From Lentzea tibetensis (lineage in GTDB: Bacteria > Actinomycetota > Actinomycetes > Mycobacteriales > Pseudonocardiaceae): 64,000 nt of DNA. Location: the NCBI RefSeq assembly GCF_007845675.1, contig NZ_VOBR01000011.1:86682-150681 (forward strand). The letters run 5' to 3'. A model generated the notes under the pieces. It made no database searches, was not told where the DNA came from, and saw only the letters and a program-made list of their open reading frames with translations. The position numbers and the translations under genes are program-made. Numbering within the stretch: position 1 is the first letter of the stretch; every line of letters starts with the position of its first letter. This document shows, piece by piece, positions 55,569 to 64,000 of this stretch.

Positions 55569-56366
55569 CTAAGGTGACGTCTGACCCATCTGCCGCAACG
55601 CGATGCGGAACGCGTCCGGTGTCACGGTGGTCGTGCCCGCGAACGGGTGGTCCATGAGGTGCGCGTAGTAGAGCGAGCCCGAGACGAGCATCGCGAAGAC
55701 GATCACCATGATCGTGTGCGGCATCGGCCGCGGCGCACCGAAGAACAACGCGATGCCCACGACCAGCAGCGCGCCGACGATCAACCCGAACCACAGGTAG
55801 CCGGGAATCGACGGCTTCGCCTCGTTCAACCGGTCGCGGCGGGCGCTGTTGATCACGTTGACCCGCTCGATCATGGCGCTGTACAAGGCTTCCTGCTTCG
55901 GTGTCTGCGGATCGAGCTGGAGCAGCACCTTGCGCATCCGCTTGGCGACGTCGTCCACGCGCGGGCTCGCCTCGCCGTGCGCGAGCATCGGCCACTCGTC
56001 GTCGATGACCTCCCGCGCGTACGTGACGGCGATGTCCTGGAACTCGGCCTTGTCCCGCTCGGAGAACTGCGTCGAGCTGAAGTACAGGCCCGGCAAGGCG
56101 TTCGCCTCGACGTAGGTGTTGTCCTTCGCCGCGTTCATGTCCTCCCACACGGCGACGACGACGAACGCGAGGAGGATCGCGTAGAAGGCGCCGACGGCCG
56201 CGAAGAAGTGGCCCGACAGCTCGTTGTACGGCACCCGCCGTGCGACCGGCACGATCCGGTCGACGATCAGCACGGCGATGCAGACCGCTCCCGCGGTCAG
56301 AGTCACGACCAGCACCACGTCCCACACGATGATCGACGCTAGGCGTGGCCTCGGTGGGACCACCAT
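55569..56366 (-). CDS. DUF4239-type membrane protein
   Basis: The 265-residue protein has two N-terminal membrane helices (IIVWDVVLVVTLTAGAVCIA and FFAAVGAFYAILLAFVVVAV), a long soluble middle segment with WEDMNAAKDNTYVEANALPG, and two C-terminal helices (LWFGLIVGALLVVGIALFF, MVIVFAMLVSGSLYYAHLM) followed by DHPFAG. This is the layout of DUF4239 (bestrophin-like) proteins, function unknown. The ATG at 56366 has no good Shine-Dalgarno, so the start is uncertain. It is 27 bp upstream of the AOC-like gene on the same strand. Confidence 0.7.
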   Translation of the reverse strand: MVVPPRPRLASIIVWDVVLVVTLTAGAVCIAVLIVDRIVPVARRVPYNELSGHFFAAVGAFYAILLAFVVVAVWEDMNAAKDNTYVEANALPGLYFSSTQFSERDKAEFQDIAVTYAREVIDDEWPMLAHGEASPRVDDVAKRMRKVLLQLDPQTPKQEALYSAMIERVNVINSARRDRLNEAKPSIPGYLWFGLIVGALLVVGIALFFGAPRPMPHTIMVIVFAMLVSGSLYYAHLMDHPFAGTTTVTPDAFRIALRQMGQTSP

Positions 56367-56396
56367 CCTTCGATCGAGTGCGGCCGCAGCCGTGCG

Positions 56397-56442
56397 GGTC
56401 TCACCGCCATAGCGGAGTCTGATCACTCGTGGCGGTGAGACC
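56397..56442. terminator. 13-bp stem hairpin downstream of the ceramidase gene
   Basis: GGTCTCACCGCCA (56397-56409) and TGGCGGTGAGACC (56430-56442) are perfect complements with a 20-nt loop. It lies 59 bp past the leftward ceramidase stop and 31 bp before the DUF4239 start, so it may end ceramidase transcription; it could instead be an operator. A smaller TCCCC-GA-GGGGA hairpin is nearby (around 56483-56494). Confidence 0.5.
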
Positions 56443-56500
56443 GTTACGACACCTGGGTGTTGTGCGCACCCAAGTGAGATGGAATCCCCGAGGGGACTCC

Positions 56501-58501
56501 CTAGTGGACGGTGAAGCTGCCAGTGGCACCGGTGAAGCCACTGATCGCGCCGTTCCACCCGTTCTTCCAGTCGCCGTTGTGGACGATCCGGTACGTCCCG
56601 GCGGGGGTGTCGGCCGGGACGGCCCACGTGACGGTGGCCTCCGAGTTGGCGATGCCGACCCGCTTCCACTGGTAGCGCGTCGACCAGTCGCCGTCGTCGG
56701 CGTGCCGCTTCCACTGGCCGTTCTCGAGCCGCTGCACCTCGAGGAAGGTTCCGTTGCGGTGCAGGTTGTTCTTCGGGTGGCCGGTGACGAACACCGCGGT
56801 CACCGTCTGCCCGGGCTGGTAGGACGCGGCGGGTGCGGTGAGCACCTGGCCCCAGCTCTGCCCCAGTGCCTTGTCGTCGAACACGACCCCGGTCTGCAGG
56901 TTGAGCTCGGTGAACGGCGGCCTGCCCGGCGTCGGGCCGGCGGGCAGGGGAGTGCCCGCGCGCATCGACGCCGCGATCTTGCCGAACTCCTGTTGGTACG
57001 CGGGTGTCGTGTTGCGGCCGAAGAGGGTCGAGCCGCCCTCGTACTGCTGGGAGTCGTACTCCTCCGGCGTCGTGACGTACTGGCTGTAGTCGTTGGCGTA
57101 GCCCTGGATCAGCACGTTGTCGACGCTGGTGCCGAGCTCCTGCGCGACGCTGCGGCGGATCCGCAGACCGGCGGTGATCGTCACCTCACCGGGCACCGCG
57201 ACGAGGTGCAGCTGTCCGATTCGGATGATCTGCAGCGGCACCACGTTCGGCGTCGCGCCGATGAGACCCGTCGGCACGAGCGACGCCTTCGGGTACTGGC
57301 AGCTCTTCAGCCACTCCGGCACCGGGACGTTGAACGGCTCGAACAGCTTCTTGAGCGGACTCTGCATGCCCTCGGAGAAACCGGGGATCGCGGGCCCGTC
57401 CTCGACGCTGCCCGCGATCGTCGACGCGCCGACCACGCCCGAGCACGTGGTGCCCGGCTGGCCGTTGGCCGTGTACCGGCCCTCGACGCTGACCTGCGAC
57501 ATGTCGACGAAGCGCATCCGGTGGTCGACGCCGCTCATCGCGGTCCGCGGCCCGTCGTAGATCTCCTGCGCCTTGCGGTTCTGCCGCTCGCCGATGATCC
57601 GGGTGTTCTCCCACTGGTCCTCGGTGGGGCCCGAACCCGGCTTGAGGTTGAGGTTCGGCGACATGTCACCGGCGTTGGTGTTCGGGAACGCCGCGACGAA
57701 GCCCGGCCGGTTCTCCAGGTAGCGCACGCCTTCGTCGTCGTGCTCCCACTTGTAGGCCGCGTACCCCTTGTTGTCCGGGCTGATCAGCGTGTTCGCGTTG
57801 GTGACCGACGTGTTGTGCGTCGCGAACCAGCTGATCGCGCCGACGTCGTCGCTGCCCTGCCGGAAGCGCAGCACGGTCATCGCGGGGTCGATGCCCTGCG
57901 GGAAGAAACCCTTGTCGGGGTTGCGGTCGAACGCCGTGCGCGACCGGTTGACGCTCGCGGTGGTCAGCTCGCCGCGGCCGAGGCTGATCGAGCCGGGCCT
58001 GAGGTCCTCGTGCGCCTCGACGACCGACTCGACGATGCCGTCGGTGACCGCGTCCAGCGTCTGCTGCTGCAACCCGAGTATCGACAGGTTGTAGGCGAGG
58101 TTGTGCGAGAAGCCGCCGGGGCCCGAGTGCGTGTGCGTGGCCGAGAGCAGCAGGTTCTCGCGCGTGTAGGTGCTGCCGTAGCGCGACTGGAGCTTGGCGA
58201 GCACGCCTTCCTGCACCGCGCGGAAGATCATCGCCAGGTCGGCGTTGACGTACGCGACCCGCTTGCCGGTCGCCTGGTCGACCACGACGTACGCCCGGCT
58301 GCGTTGCCGCTGGTGGATGCCGGTCGTCTTCTGGTCGAACTTCGAGTAGCCCATCATGCCGTTCTCGGCGGCGGGGCCCGTGACGTCCGAGATGCCTCTG
58401 CCGACCAGGTACGGCTCCGGCGCCGCCTGCGCCACCGGTGGGACGGCGACGGCGACGAGGGTCAGGACGGTCAGCAGGACCTTGCGACGAGTGGCTCGCA
58501 T
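56501..58501 (-). CDS. Secreted neutral/alkaline ceramidase
   Basis: The 666-residue protein has a Sec signal peptide (KVLLTVLTLVAVAVPPVAQA), the catalytic N-terminal domain and a C-terminal immunoglobulin-like domain. Zinc ligands are in LLSATHTHSGPGG, with further ones in ISWFATHNTSVTN; the nucleophilic serine is in FPNTNAGDMSPN, the family signature. YRIVHNGDWKNGWNGAISGF near the end is typical of the tail domain. It hydrolyses the amide bond of ceramides outside the cell; for a soil actinomycete this may serve lipid scavenging or interaction with eukaryotes. Length agrees with the Pseudomonas enzyme. ATG start. Confidence 0.9.
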   Translation of the reverse strand: MRATRRKVLLTVLTLVAVAVPPVAQAAPEPYLVGRGISDVTGPAAENGMMGYSKFDQKTTGIHQRQRSRAYVVVDQATGKRVAYVNADLAMIFRAVQEGVLAKLQSRYGSTYTRENLLLSATHTHSGPGGFSHNLAYNLSILGLQQQTLDAVTDGIVESVVEAHEDLRPGSISLGRGELTTASVNRSRTAFDRNPDKGFFPQGIDPAMTVLRFRQGSDDVGAISWFATHNTSVTNANTLISPDNKGYAAYKWEHDDEGVRYLENRPGFVAAFPNTNAGDMSPNLNLKPGSGPTEDQWENTRIIGERQNRKAQEIYDGPRTAMSGVDHRMRFVDMSQVSVEGRYTANGQPGTTCSGVVGASTIAGSVEDGPAIPGFSEGMQSPLKKLFEPFNVPVPEWLKSCQYPKASLVPTGLIGATPNVVPLQIIRIGQLHLVAVPGEVTITAGLRIRRSVAQELGTSVDNVLIQGYANDYSQYVTTPEEYDSQQYEGGSTLFGRNTTPAYQQEFGKIAASMRAGTPLPAGPTPGRPPFTELNLQTGVVFDDKALGQSWGQVLTAPAASYQPGQTVTAVFVTGHPKNNLHRNGTFLEVQRLENGQWKRHADDGDWSTRYQWKRVGIANSEATVTWAVPADTPAGTYRIVHNGDWKNGWNGAISGFTGATGSFTVH

Positions 58502-58594
58502 CCGCGCTCCCCGGAATATGTGAAGCGGATTCGTATCTACTGCACGGTAGTGATCCACGCCACGTGAGGCAAGGTCGGGGGGACCGGGAAATCA

Positions 58595-59188
58595 CTAGAG
58601 CGCCGCGCGGCCGTCCCTGAAGAAGGCCGCCACGTCGTCGAGGCTGGTCAGGGGGCGTGCGGCGCCGAATGGCGCGTTCCAGAACGGGCCGGTGCGCGGC
58701 TGCCACGGGCCGACGTAGGCGTACGGCTCGGCGATGTGCGCGTCGCCGGGCGAGATGCCGTAGTTGACCTCGTCGACCGTGATGCCGAGGTCGAAGTGCT
58801 CCGGCCACAGGATCGGTTCGGCGTCCGCGAACTCCCGCAGCGCCCGGTCGCCCCGCGCGAACGCGTCGGCGATGCGCCGCGCGTCCGCGGGGTCCACGTG
58901 GATGGCCGAGGACGGCGTGACGTCCGGGCCGTCGTGGTAGACGTCGCGCAGCGGGCGTGCCGCGACCCCGGCCGCCGCGGCGAGCTCCTCGTAGGTGCCG
59001 GTGAGCGGCAGCGTGCCGCCGGGGGTGATGAGCTGGTCGCCGTCGACCCGCAGGCCGGGTGCGCCGATCGTGCCGAAGCCGCCCGGTGTGACGCGCAGCT
59101 TGATGGTGCCGATCGCGTCGTACTGCGGTCCGGCGAGCACCAGCTCCGCGACACCGTGCAGTGCGACGCGGGTGACCTGGTAGTCCAT
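58595..59188 (-). CDS. Conserved-looking protein of unknown function
   Basis: The 197-residue soluble protein begins MDYQVTRVALHGVAELVLAG and includes YDAIGTIKLRVTPGGFGTIG, PSSAIHVDPADARRIADAFA and WPEHFDLGITVDEVNYGISP, then a C-terminal YAYVGPWQPRTGPFWNAPFG with many aromatic residues. I do not recognise a family and see no catalytic pattern, signal peptide or membrane helix. The ATG is preceded by GTGAGGAG. It is divergent from the DUF2252 gene, with 76 bp between. Codon use is like its neighbours, so it is a genuine gene. Confidence 0.75.
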   Translation of the reverse strand: MDYQVTRVALHGVAELVLAGPQYDAIGTIKLRVTPGGFGTIGAPGLRVDGDQLITPGGTLPLTGTYEELAAAAGVAARPLRDVYHDGPDVTPSSAIHVDPADARRIADAFARGDRALREFADAEPILWPEHFDLGITVDEVNYGISPGDAHIAEPYAYVGPWQPRTGPFWNAPFGAARPLTSLDDVAAFFRDGRAAL

Positions 59189-59229
59189 CTCGTTCTCCTC
59201 ACGGAGTCGGCTCGGGGAGCATCCGGGGG

Positions 59230-59259
59230 CTGACGTTACGACCCCGGCGGGGTTAGCGT
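59230..59259 (+). promoter_or_regulatory. Candidate leaderless promoter of the DUF2252 gene
   Basis: CTGACG (59230-59235) and TAGCGT (59254-59259) stand at 18-bp spacing, and the ATG is at 59265, about where transcription should begin. No Shine-Dalgarno lies before this ATG. Confidence 0.5.
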
Positions 59260-59264
59260 CTGGC

Positions 59265-60578
59265 ATGGCTGACCGCGGAGATCGCATCGTGGCCGTTCTC
59301 GACGAGGCCTTCGAGGACTTGATGTCGGCCGATCCGGCCGCGTTCCGGCACAAGTTCCGCAAGATGGCCGCCGAGCCGTTCGCGTTCTACCGGGGCAGCG
59401 CGTGCCTGTTCTACGCGGACATGGCCGACGAACCGGACGAGTGGGTCGACGAGCGCACCAGCCGGATCTGGATCCAGGGCGACCTGCACGCGGAGAACTT
59501 CGGCACCTACATGAACTCCGAGGGCGTGCTCGTCTTCGACGTCAACGACTTCGACGAGGCCTACCTCGGCGCGTACACGTGGGACGTGCGGCGGTTCGCG
59601 GCGAGCATGGCGCTGCTGGGCTGGCGCAAGGCGTTGCCCGACGAGACGATCGAGGAACTGGTGCGCGGCTACGTCGCGGCCTACGTCGGCCAGGTCCGCA
59701 TGTTCGCGGAACGGCCGGGCGACGAGCTGTTCAGCCTGCGGCTCGACAGCACCGAAGGCGTGCTGCACCAGGTGTTGCAGAGCGCCCGCCTCGCGACCAG
59801 GGTCGGTCTGCTGGAGGAGAAGACGGTCGTCGTCGACTACGAGCGGCAGTTCCGCCGCGACCGCTCCGGCACCCGCGAGCTCGGCGCGGACGAACGGGCG
59901 CGCGTCGAGGAGGCGTTCGCCGGCTACCTGGACACCATCCCCGAGGGCAAGCGCGCGGGCAGCAGCCTCAGTTACGCGGTCAAGGACGTGGTGGGGCGCA
60001 GCGGTTTCGGCATCGGATCGGCCGGGTTGCCCGCGTACAACGTGCTCGTCGAGGGACGCACCCAGGCACTCGAGAACGACGTCGTGCTGTCGATGAAGCA
60101 GGCCAACGTGGCCGCACCGAGCCGGATCGTCGCCGACGAGCGCATCCGCTCCTACTTCACCGACCACGGCCACCGCACCGCGATCTCGCAGCGCGCGCTG
60201 CAGGCGCACGCCGACCCGTGGCTCGGGCACACCACCGTCGACGGCGTCGGGTACGTCGTGTCCGAGCTGTCGCCGTACGTCTCCGACCTCGACTGGTCCG
60301 ACCTCAGCGAGCCGTCCGACATGGCGCCGGTGCTCGAGTACCTCGGCCGCGCGACCGCCAAGATGCACTGCGTCGCGGACAGCGACTCGTCCCAGACGCT
60401 CGTCGACTTCCAGTGCGAGGAGGCGATCGCGACCGCCATCGGTGGGCGTGACGCCGAGTTCGCCGACTCCGTCGTCTCGTTCGCGCTGCGCTACGCCGAG
60501 CAGACGCGCGAGGACCACCGGTTGTTCGTCGACGCGTTCCGGGGTGGCCGGATCAAGGGCGTCGACTCGACAGGGTGA
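59265..60578 (+). CDS. DUF2252-family protein (kinase-like fold)
   Basis: The 437-residue protein matches DUF2252: FRHKFRKMAAEPFAFYRGSA, then IWIQGDLHAENFGTYMNSEG (HxxNFG), VFDVNDFDEAYLGAYTWDVR, and NDVVLSMKQANVAAPSR with later HRTAISQRALQAHADPWLG. The GDLHxxN and DFDE elements resemble catalytic and metal-binding loops of aminoglycoside-phosphotransferase-like kinases, so a small-molecule kinase role has been suspected for the family, but the function is not established. Convergent overlap of 26 bp with the phosphoesterase gene. Confidence 0.85.
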   Translation: MADRGDRIVAVLDEAFEDLMSADPAAFRHKFRKMAAEPFAFYRGSACLFYADMADEPDEWVDERTSRIWIQGDLHAENFGTYMNSEGVLVFDVNDFDEAYLGAYTWDVRRFAASMALLGWRKALPDETIEELVRGYVAAYVGQVRMFAERPGDELFSLRLDSTEGVLHQVLQSARLATRVGLLEEKTVVVDYERQFRRDRSGTRELGADERARVEEAFAGYLDTIPEGKRAGSSLSYAVKDVVGRSGFGIGSAGLPAYNVLVEGRTQALENDVVLSMKQANVAAPSRIVADERIRSYFTDHGHRTAISQRALQAHADPWLGHTTVDGVGYVVSELSPYVSDLDWSDLSEPSDMAPVLEYLGRATAKMHCVADSDSSQTLVDFQCEEAIATAIGGRDAEFADSVVSFALRYAEQTREDHRLFVDAFRGGRIKGVDSTG

Positions 60579-61713
60579 GCAGCGAGATCTCGCTCGGCGC
60601 GAACACGCGCAGCGGCGGGCCCCAGAACCCGGCGCCGCGGCTCGTGTAGAGCTGGGTGCGGTCGCCGTGCGTGCTCAGCCCGGCGAGCACCGGCTGCTGC
60701 AGCTTCACGAGCAGGTGGAACGGCCAGATCTGGCCGCCGTGCGTGTGCCCGGAGAGCTGCAGGTCGATGCCCTTGGCGACGGCTTTGCGGATCTCCGACG
60801 GCTGGTGCGCCAGCAGCACGACCGCGTCGTCGTCGCGCAGGCCGTCCACGGCGGCGTCGAGGTCGGCGCGGTGGCCCTCCTCGCCGGAGGAGTTGGCGGT
60901 GATGTCGTCGACGCCCGCGAACACGAGCCGCGCGCCGTCGCGTTCCAGCACGACGTGCTTGTTGTGCAGCAGCGTCCAGCCGAACGACGCCATCAGCTCC
61001 ATCCAGCCCTGCGCGTTGGAGTAGTACTCGTGGTTGCCGGAGACGTAGAACCGGTGCTGCGCAACGACGTCCGCGAGCGGCGCGGCCTGGCCCCTGCGCT
61101 GCTCCGCGGTCCCGTCCGCGATGTCGCCGACGTGCACGACGACGTCCGCGCCGAGCTCGTTGACCGCCGCGATGGTCTTCTCCGACCAGCGCGTGCGGTC
61201 CATGGCGCCGTAGTGCGTGTCCGTGAGCACCGCGATCCGCAGGCCGTCGAACGCCGGGTCCATCCGCGGCAGCGTGATGTCCACGTGCTTGATCCGCGGC
61301 ACGCGCAGCGCCTCGCGGTAGCCGTGCGCGGTGAGCCCGGCGATCAGCACCGCCAGCAGCACCGCGACGATCCGCGACCGCAGCGGGTTGTCCACACCGG
61401 ACACCAGCAGCACGAGCCGCAGCAGGTCGGTGATCAACGTCCACGCGAACGCGATCCAGGCGACGCCCAGCATCAGGTGTGCGATGCGCGCCGCGCGGTC
61501 GGAGTGCCGCCGGGTGATCAGGGCGATGAACGTGATGGCCGCCGCCACGAACAGCACACCGCTCACCGCGCGGACCGGTGACGGCCACTCGGCGGACGCC
61601 GGGAACAGGCCCGCCCACGGCACCCAGAACAGCAGGGTCGTGATCGTCAGCAGCACCAGCGTGAAGACGACACGCCTGACCGACAGTCGGGGCCGCGCGG
61701 CGGTGGTTGTCAT
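60553..61713 (-). CDS. Membrane metallophosphoesterase (YkoQ-like)
   Basis: The 386-residue protein has four N-terminal transmembrane helices (to about residue 125) and a C-terminal calcineurin-like phosphoesterase: IAVLTDTHYGAMDRTRW (DxH), VVHVGDIADG (GDxxD), YVSGNHEYYSN (GNHE), VVLLAHQPSEI and LQLSGHTHGGQIWPFHLL (GHTHGGQ). The GHTHGGQ(I/F)WPF signature is common in UDP-diacylglucosamine- or lipid-acting relatives at membranes, so a lipid or cell-wall intermediate is a reasonable substrate guess. ATG start. Confidence 0.9.
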   Translation of the reverse strand: MTTTAARPRLSVRRVVFTLVLLTITTLLFWVPWAGLFPASAEWPSPVRAVSGVLFVAAAITFIALITRRHSDRAARIAHLMLGVAWIAFAWTLITDLLRLVLLVSGVDNPLRSRIVAVLLAVLIAGLTAHGYREALRVPRIKHVDITLPRMDPAFDGLRIAVLTDTHYGAMDRTRWSEKTIAAVNELGADVVVHVGDIADGTAEQRRGQAAPLADVVAQHRFYVSGNHEYYSNAQGWMELMASFGWTLLHNKHVVLERDGARLVFAGVDDITANSSGEEGHRADLDAAVDGLRDDDAVVLLAHQPSEIRKAVAKGIDLQLSGHTHGGQIWPFHLLVKLQQPVLAGLSTHGDRTQLYTSRGAGFWGPPLRVFAPSEISLLTLSSRRP

Positions 61714-61722
61714 GTCTCCAAT

Positions 61723-62490
61723 CTACTTGTGCCGCGCGAGTACCAGGTGGCCGGCGATCGGGACGGCGTCGGCGGGGAAGCGGCCGAGCACGGCGCGTGA
61801 CTCCACCCGGATGCGGTCGTAGACCTCGTCGCTGATCCGGTCGACGAGCGGCGTGCTCTCGACCTCCACCCGCACCATCTCGTCGATCGAGCCCCAGCGC
61901 GCGGTGCCGGTCCTGGTGCGGACGTCGGTCACCACCAGGCCCGCGTCGTCGAAACGCGAGCGCAGGACGTCGAGGTCGCCGTGCACCCAGTACGTGCTCA
62001 GCAGGCTGACCGCCTCGCGGCCCGCGTGCCGCCCGACCATCTCGACCCACGGCCCGTACGCGGGCTGCTCGGCGAGGCTGCTGTAGACCTGCACGCCGAC
62101 CGTGCCGCCGGACACCCGGCCCATCTCGCGCAGCGCGGCGGTGGCGTCCAGGAAGAACATCAGCGCCGACTGGCACAGCACCACGTCGAACTCGCCGGTC
62201 TCGAACGGCAGGTCGGTGACGTCTCCCCGGCGCCACTCCAGGTCGGGACGCACCCGGCGCGCGACCGTCAGCATGCCCTCGTTGAGGTCGACGCCGACGA
62301 CGTCGCAGCCCCGGTCGGCGGCGGTGCGGGCCAGCACGCCGGTGCCGCACGCGACGTCGAGCACGCGCTGGCCCGGTCGCAGGCCCGCCGCGTCGGCGAG
62401 CGGTGCCGCCCAGTCCGCGAAGAGCGCGGGCACGAACTTCGACTCGTAGACCTCGGCCTGGTCGGCGGAGATCTGGAACGCCTCGGTCAT
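61723..62490 (-). CDS. Class I SAM-dependent methyltransferase
   Basis: The 255-residue protein is a Methyltransf_11/25-type enzyme. Motif I is VLDVACGTGVLARTAADRG, the acidic end of strand 2 is CDVVGVDLNEGML, motif II includes WRRGDVTDLPFETGEFDVVL and the post-motif LCQSALMFFLDATAALREMG. The small C-terminal half is typical of ubiquinone/menaquinone-like or tailoring methyltransferases; the substrate is unknown. ATG at 62490. It is divergent from the LuxR-type regulator gene, with a 12-bp palindrome (62528-62539) between them. Confidence 0.85.
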   Translation of the reverse strand: MTEAFQISADQAEVYESKFVPALFADWAAPLADAAGLRPGQRVLDVACGTGVLARTAADRGCDVVGVDLNEGMLTVARRVRPDLEWRRGDVTDLPFETGEFDVVLCQSALMFFLDATAALREMGRVSGGTVGVQVYSSLAEQPAYGPWVEMVGRHAGREAVSLLSTYWVHGDLDVLRSRFDDAGLVVTDVRTRTGTARWGSIDEMVRVEVESTPLVDRISDEVYDRIRVESRAVLGRFPADAVPIAGHLVLARHK

Positions 62491-62527
62491 GCGGGTGAGC
62501 CTGCTCGCTCGCGGATCGCCGAGGATG

Positions 62528-62557
62528 GGGCAGTTGCCCTGTTTCCGGGGCGATAAT
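62528..62557. promoter_or_regulatory. Palindrome and -10 element in a divergent promoter region
   Basis: GGGCA-GT-TGCCC (62528-62539) is a perfect inverted repeat. GATAAT (62552-62557) is a near-consensus -10 whose start point falls at the GTG at 62565, suggesting another leaderless transcript. The palindrome covers the -35 area and may bind the adjacent LuxR-type regulator or another factor. Confidence 0.45.
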
Positions 62558-62564
62558 CGTCGGC

Positions 62565-64000
62565 GTGGACGGGACACCCGAGGCACTCGACGCGCTCGCG
62601 GAGACCCGCTACCGCGAAGGCGACTACGCCGCCGCCATCGACCTGCGGGAACGCGCGTACGCCGGGTTCCGCGCCCGCGGCGACACCCGCTACCCGGCGG
62701 TGCTCGCCGCGTACCACCTGGCGTTCGACTACGCGGCCGTGCACGGGAACTTCGCGGCCGCGAGCGGCTGGCTGGAGCGCGGGAAACGGCTGGCGTCGGT
62801 GTCCGGTGACTGCGCCGAACGCGGCTGGGTCGAGCTGGCGTGCGTGCTGGCGACCTCCGACCGCGACGAGAAGGACCGGCACATCGCCGCGGCGCTGGAG
62901 ATCGCGCGGCGCTTCGGTGACCACTCGCTCGAGTTCGACGCACTGGCGTACGCCGGGGTGGCTCTGGTGGAACGCGGGCACGTCGACGAGGGCATGCGCA
63001 GGCTCGACGAGGCGGCCGCGGCCGCGCGCGGCGGTGAGGTGCCGAACTTCGCCGCCGCGGGCGAGATCTACTGCAAGATGCTGCTGGCGTGCGAGATGGT
63101 GCTCGACGTGCGGCGCGCCGAGCAGTGGACGGACGCCGCGAACGCACCGGACTGGGCGTCGGCGATCTGCCGCATGTACTACGGCGGCATCCTCACCGCG
63201 GCCGGGCGGTGGGCCGAGGCCGACCATGAGTTGGCGACGTCGGCGCGGCTCTACGCGGTCAGCTACCGCGCCTTGTGTTCGGGTGCCGTGGTGCGCCTCG
63301 CTGATCTTCGGGTCCGGCAGGGCCGTCTCGAGGAGGCCGAGGCGCTGCTGACCGGCTACGAGCACGACTCGTACGCGGTGCGTCCGCTGGCGCGCACGCA
63401 CCTGGCGCGCGGGTCGGTGGAGCTGGCGGCGACCCTGTTGCGGCGGCACGTGTCCCAGCACGGGGACGGGATGACGCAGGCGCCGGTGCTCGCCCTGCTC
63501 GCCGAGGTGGAGGCGTTGGCCGGGCGCTTTTCCTCCGCGCTGGAGCTGTGTTCGCGCCTCGTCACACCGACGCCCGCGTTGCGTGCCGTCGCCTCGTTCG
63601 CACGCGGGTTCGTGGCGGCGCGGTCCGGTGCGGACGCGGTTGGTGATCTCGAGGCGGCGCTCGCCGGGTTCGGCGCGGCCGGGTTGCCGTTCGAGGAGGC
63701 CCGCACCCGGCTGGAGCTCGCGCGGCTGGCCGCTCCGGAGATCGCGGTCGTCGAGGCGAAGGCGGCGTTGACAGTGTTCTCCCGGCTCGGTGCCGCCCGT
63801 GAGGCCGATGAGGCGGCGGCTCTGTTGCGCTCGCTGGGTGCTCGCGGGCGGACCGGGCCCAAAGACGTCGGCGTGCTGTCGAAGCGCGAGCAGGAAGTGC
63901 TCGCGTTGCTCGGGCTCGGGTTGTCCAACCCGGAGATCGCGGCGCGGTTGTTCATCAGCAGGAAGACCGCGTCGCACCACGTCAGCAACGTGCTGGCGAA
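62565..64000 (+). CDS. LuxR-family regulator with TPR-like N-terminal region (partial at right edge)
   Basis: The visible 478 residues are a long helical repeat region (for example LAETRYREGDYAAAIDLRER, IAAALEIARRFGDHSLEFDA, RLADLRVRQGRLEEAEALLT) and, at the window edge, a LuxR helix-turn-helix: LSKREQEVLALLGLGLSNPE, IAARLFISRKTASHHVSNVL. The last few residues lie outside the window. There is no P-loop ATPase, so it resembles the TPR-LuxR half of LAL-type regulators. GTG start appears leaderless. Possible target: the divergent methyltransferase gene. Confidence 0.85.
   Translation, partial: MDGTPEALDALAETRYREGDYAAAIDLRERAYAGFRARGDTRYPAVLAAYHLAFDYAAVHGNFAAASGWLERGKRLASVSGDCAERGWVELACVLATSDRDEKDRHIAAALEIARRFGDHSLEFDALAYAGVALVERGHVDEGMRRLDEAAAAARGGEVPNFAAAGEIYCKMLLACEMVLDVRRAEQWTDAANAPDWASAICRMYYGGILTAAGRWAEADHELATSARLYAVSYRALCSGAVVRLADLRVRQGRLEEAEALLTGYEHDSYAVRPLARTHLARGSVELAATLLRRHVSQHGDGMTQAPVLALLAEVEALAGRFSSALELCSRLVTPTPALRAVASFARGFVAARSGADAVGDLEAALAGFGAAGLPFEEARTRLELARLAAPEIAVVEAKAALTVFSRLGAAREADEAAALLRSLGARGRTGPKDVGVLSKREQEVLALLGLGLSNPEIAARLFISRKTASHHVSNVLA

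Noticed and set aside
56429-58567. 712-codon plus-strand frame opposite the ceramidase gene
   Set aside because: No motifs; the minus-strand ceramidase has signal peptide, zinc site and catalytic serine.

Overview
The window is a stretch of chromosome from a very high-GC actinomycete, most likely a Pseudonocardiaceae-type genus (Lentzea, Saccharothrix or Actinosynnema-like). This rests on G/C at nearly every third codon position, frequent GTG and TTG starts, start/stop overlaps (ATGA, GTGA), several probably leaderless promoters, and an abundance of SARP/AfsR, LuxR-STAND, TetR and NarL-type regulators and secreted proteins. I see no rRNA, tRNA, CRISPR array, insertion sequence or phage gene. 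The species call is inference.

Layout. 1-4.3 kb: a leftward group with a stand-alone lanthipeptide/thiopeptide dehydratase C-terminal-type protein, a GNAT acetyltransferase, a type II thioesterase and a large LuxR-STAND regulator; this looks like the edge of a natural-product cluster. 4.4-7.3 kb: an alpha/beta hydrolase divergent from a TetR-catalase-like peroxidase operon, then a RimJ-type acetyltransferase. 7.4-12.4 kb: a DUF222/HNH protein, a disulfide-forming pair (DsbA-like plus VKOR), an orphan ribulokinase and a decayed hydrolase pseudogene. 12.4-22.6 kb: a 2-hydroxyacid dehydrogenase, membrane proteins (MFS, two CPBP proteases, BASS, AI-2E family), a phosphoesterase, secreted lectin-like proteins and a STAND-TPR-SARP regulator with tandem 11-bp repeats upstream. 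22.8-27.1 kb: a tightly overlapped two-component operon ending in a Tat-exported sulfite-oxidase-like enzyme. 27.0-31.3 kb: a De Ley-Doudoroff-type D-galactonate locus (GntR repressor, aldolase, kinase, SDR, dehydratase) with a shared candidate operator.

31.4-36.3 kb: secreted proteins, then a PP2C phosphatase, a 42-codon FHA-like micro-gene and a membrane Ser/Thr kinase-like protein whose DFG motif is GFG, followed by an enoyl-CoA hydratase. 36.4-42.1 kb: gamma-glutamyltransferase, Eis-like acetyltransferase, TetR with a secreted lipase, and diaminopimelate decarboxylase. 42.4-51.1 kb: two AfsR-type regulators, the second chimeric at its 3' end, and then the most interesting locus. This is a leftward operon encoding a TlpA/MauD-like thioredoxin, an ABC exporter, two paralogous 8-cysteine peptides and a MauE-like membrane protein, with a divergent S26 signal peptidase. 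I read it as a candidate undescribed system for making and exporting disulfide-rich (or otherwise modified) peptides; the maturation proteins recall those that fold the cysteine-rich methylamine dehydrogenase light chain.

51.1-64 kb: a NarL-type two-component system, a small membrane protein, a single-domain voltage-gated cation channel overlapping a cytosolic solute-binding-fold protein, a secreted AOC-barrel-like protein, a DUF4239 membrane protein, a secreted neutral ceramidase, a DUF2252 protein, a membrane metallophosphoesterase, a methyltransferase and a LuxR-type regulator cut by the right edge. All functions are read from sequence motifs and memory of families; no searches were run.
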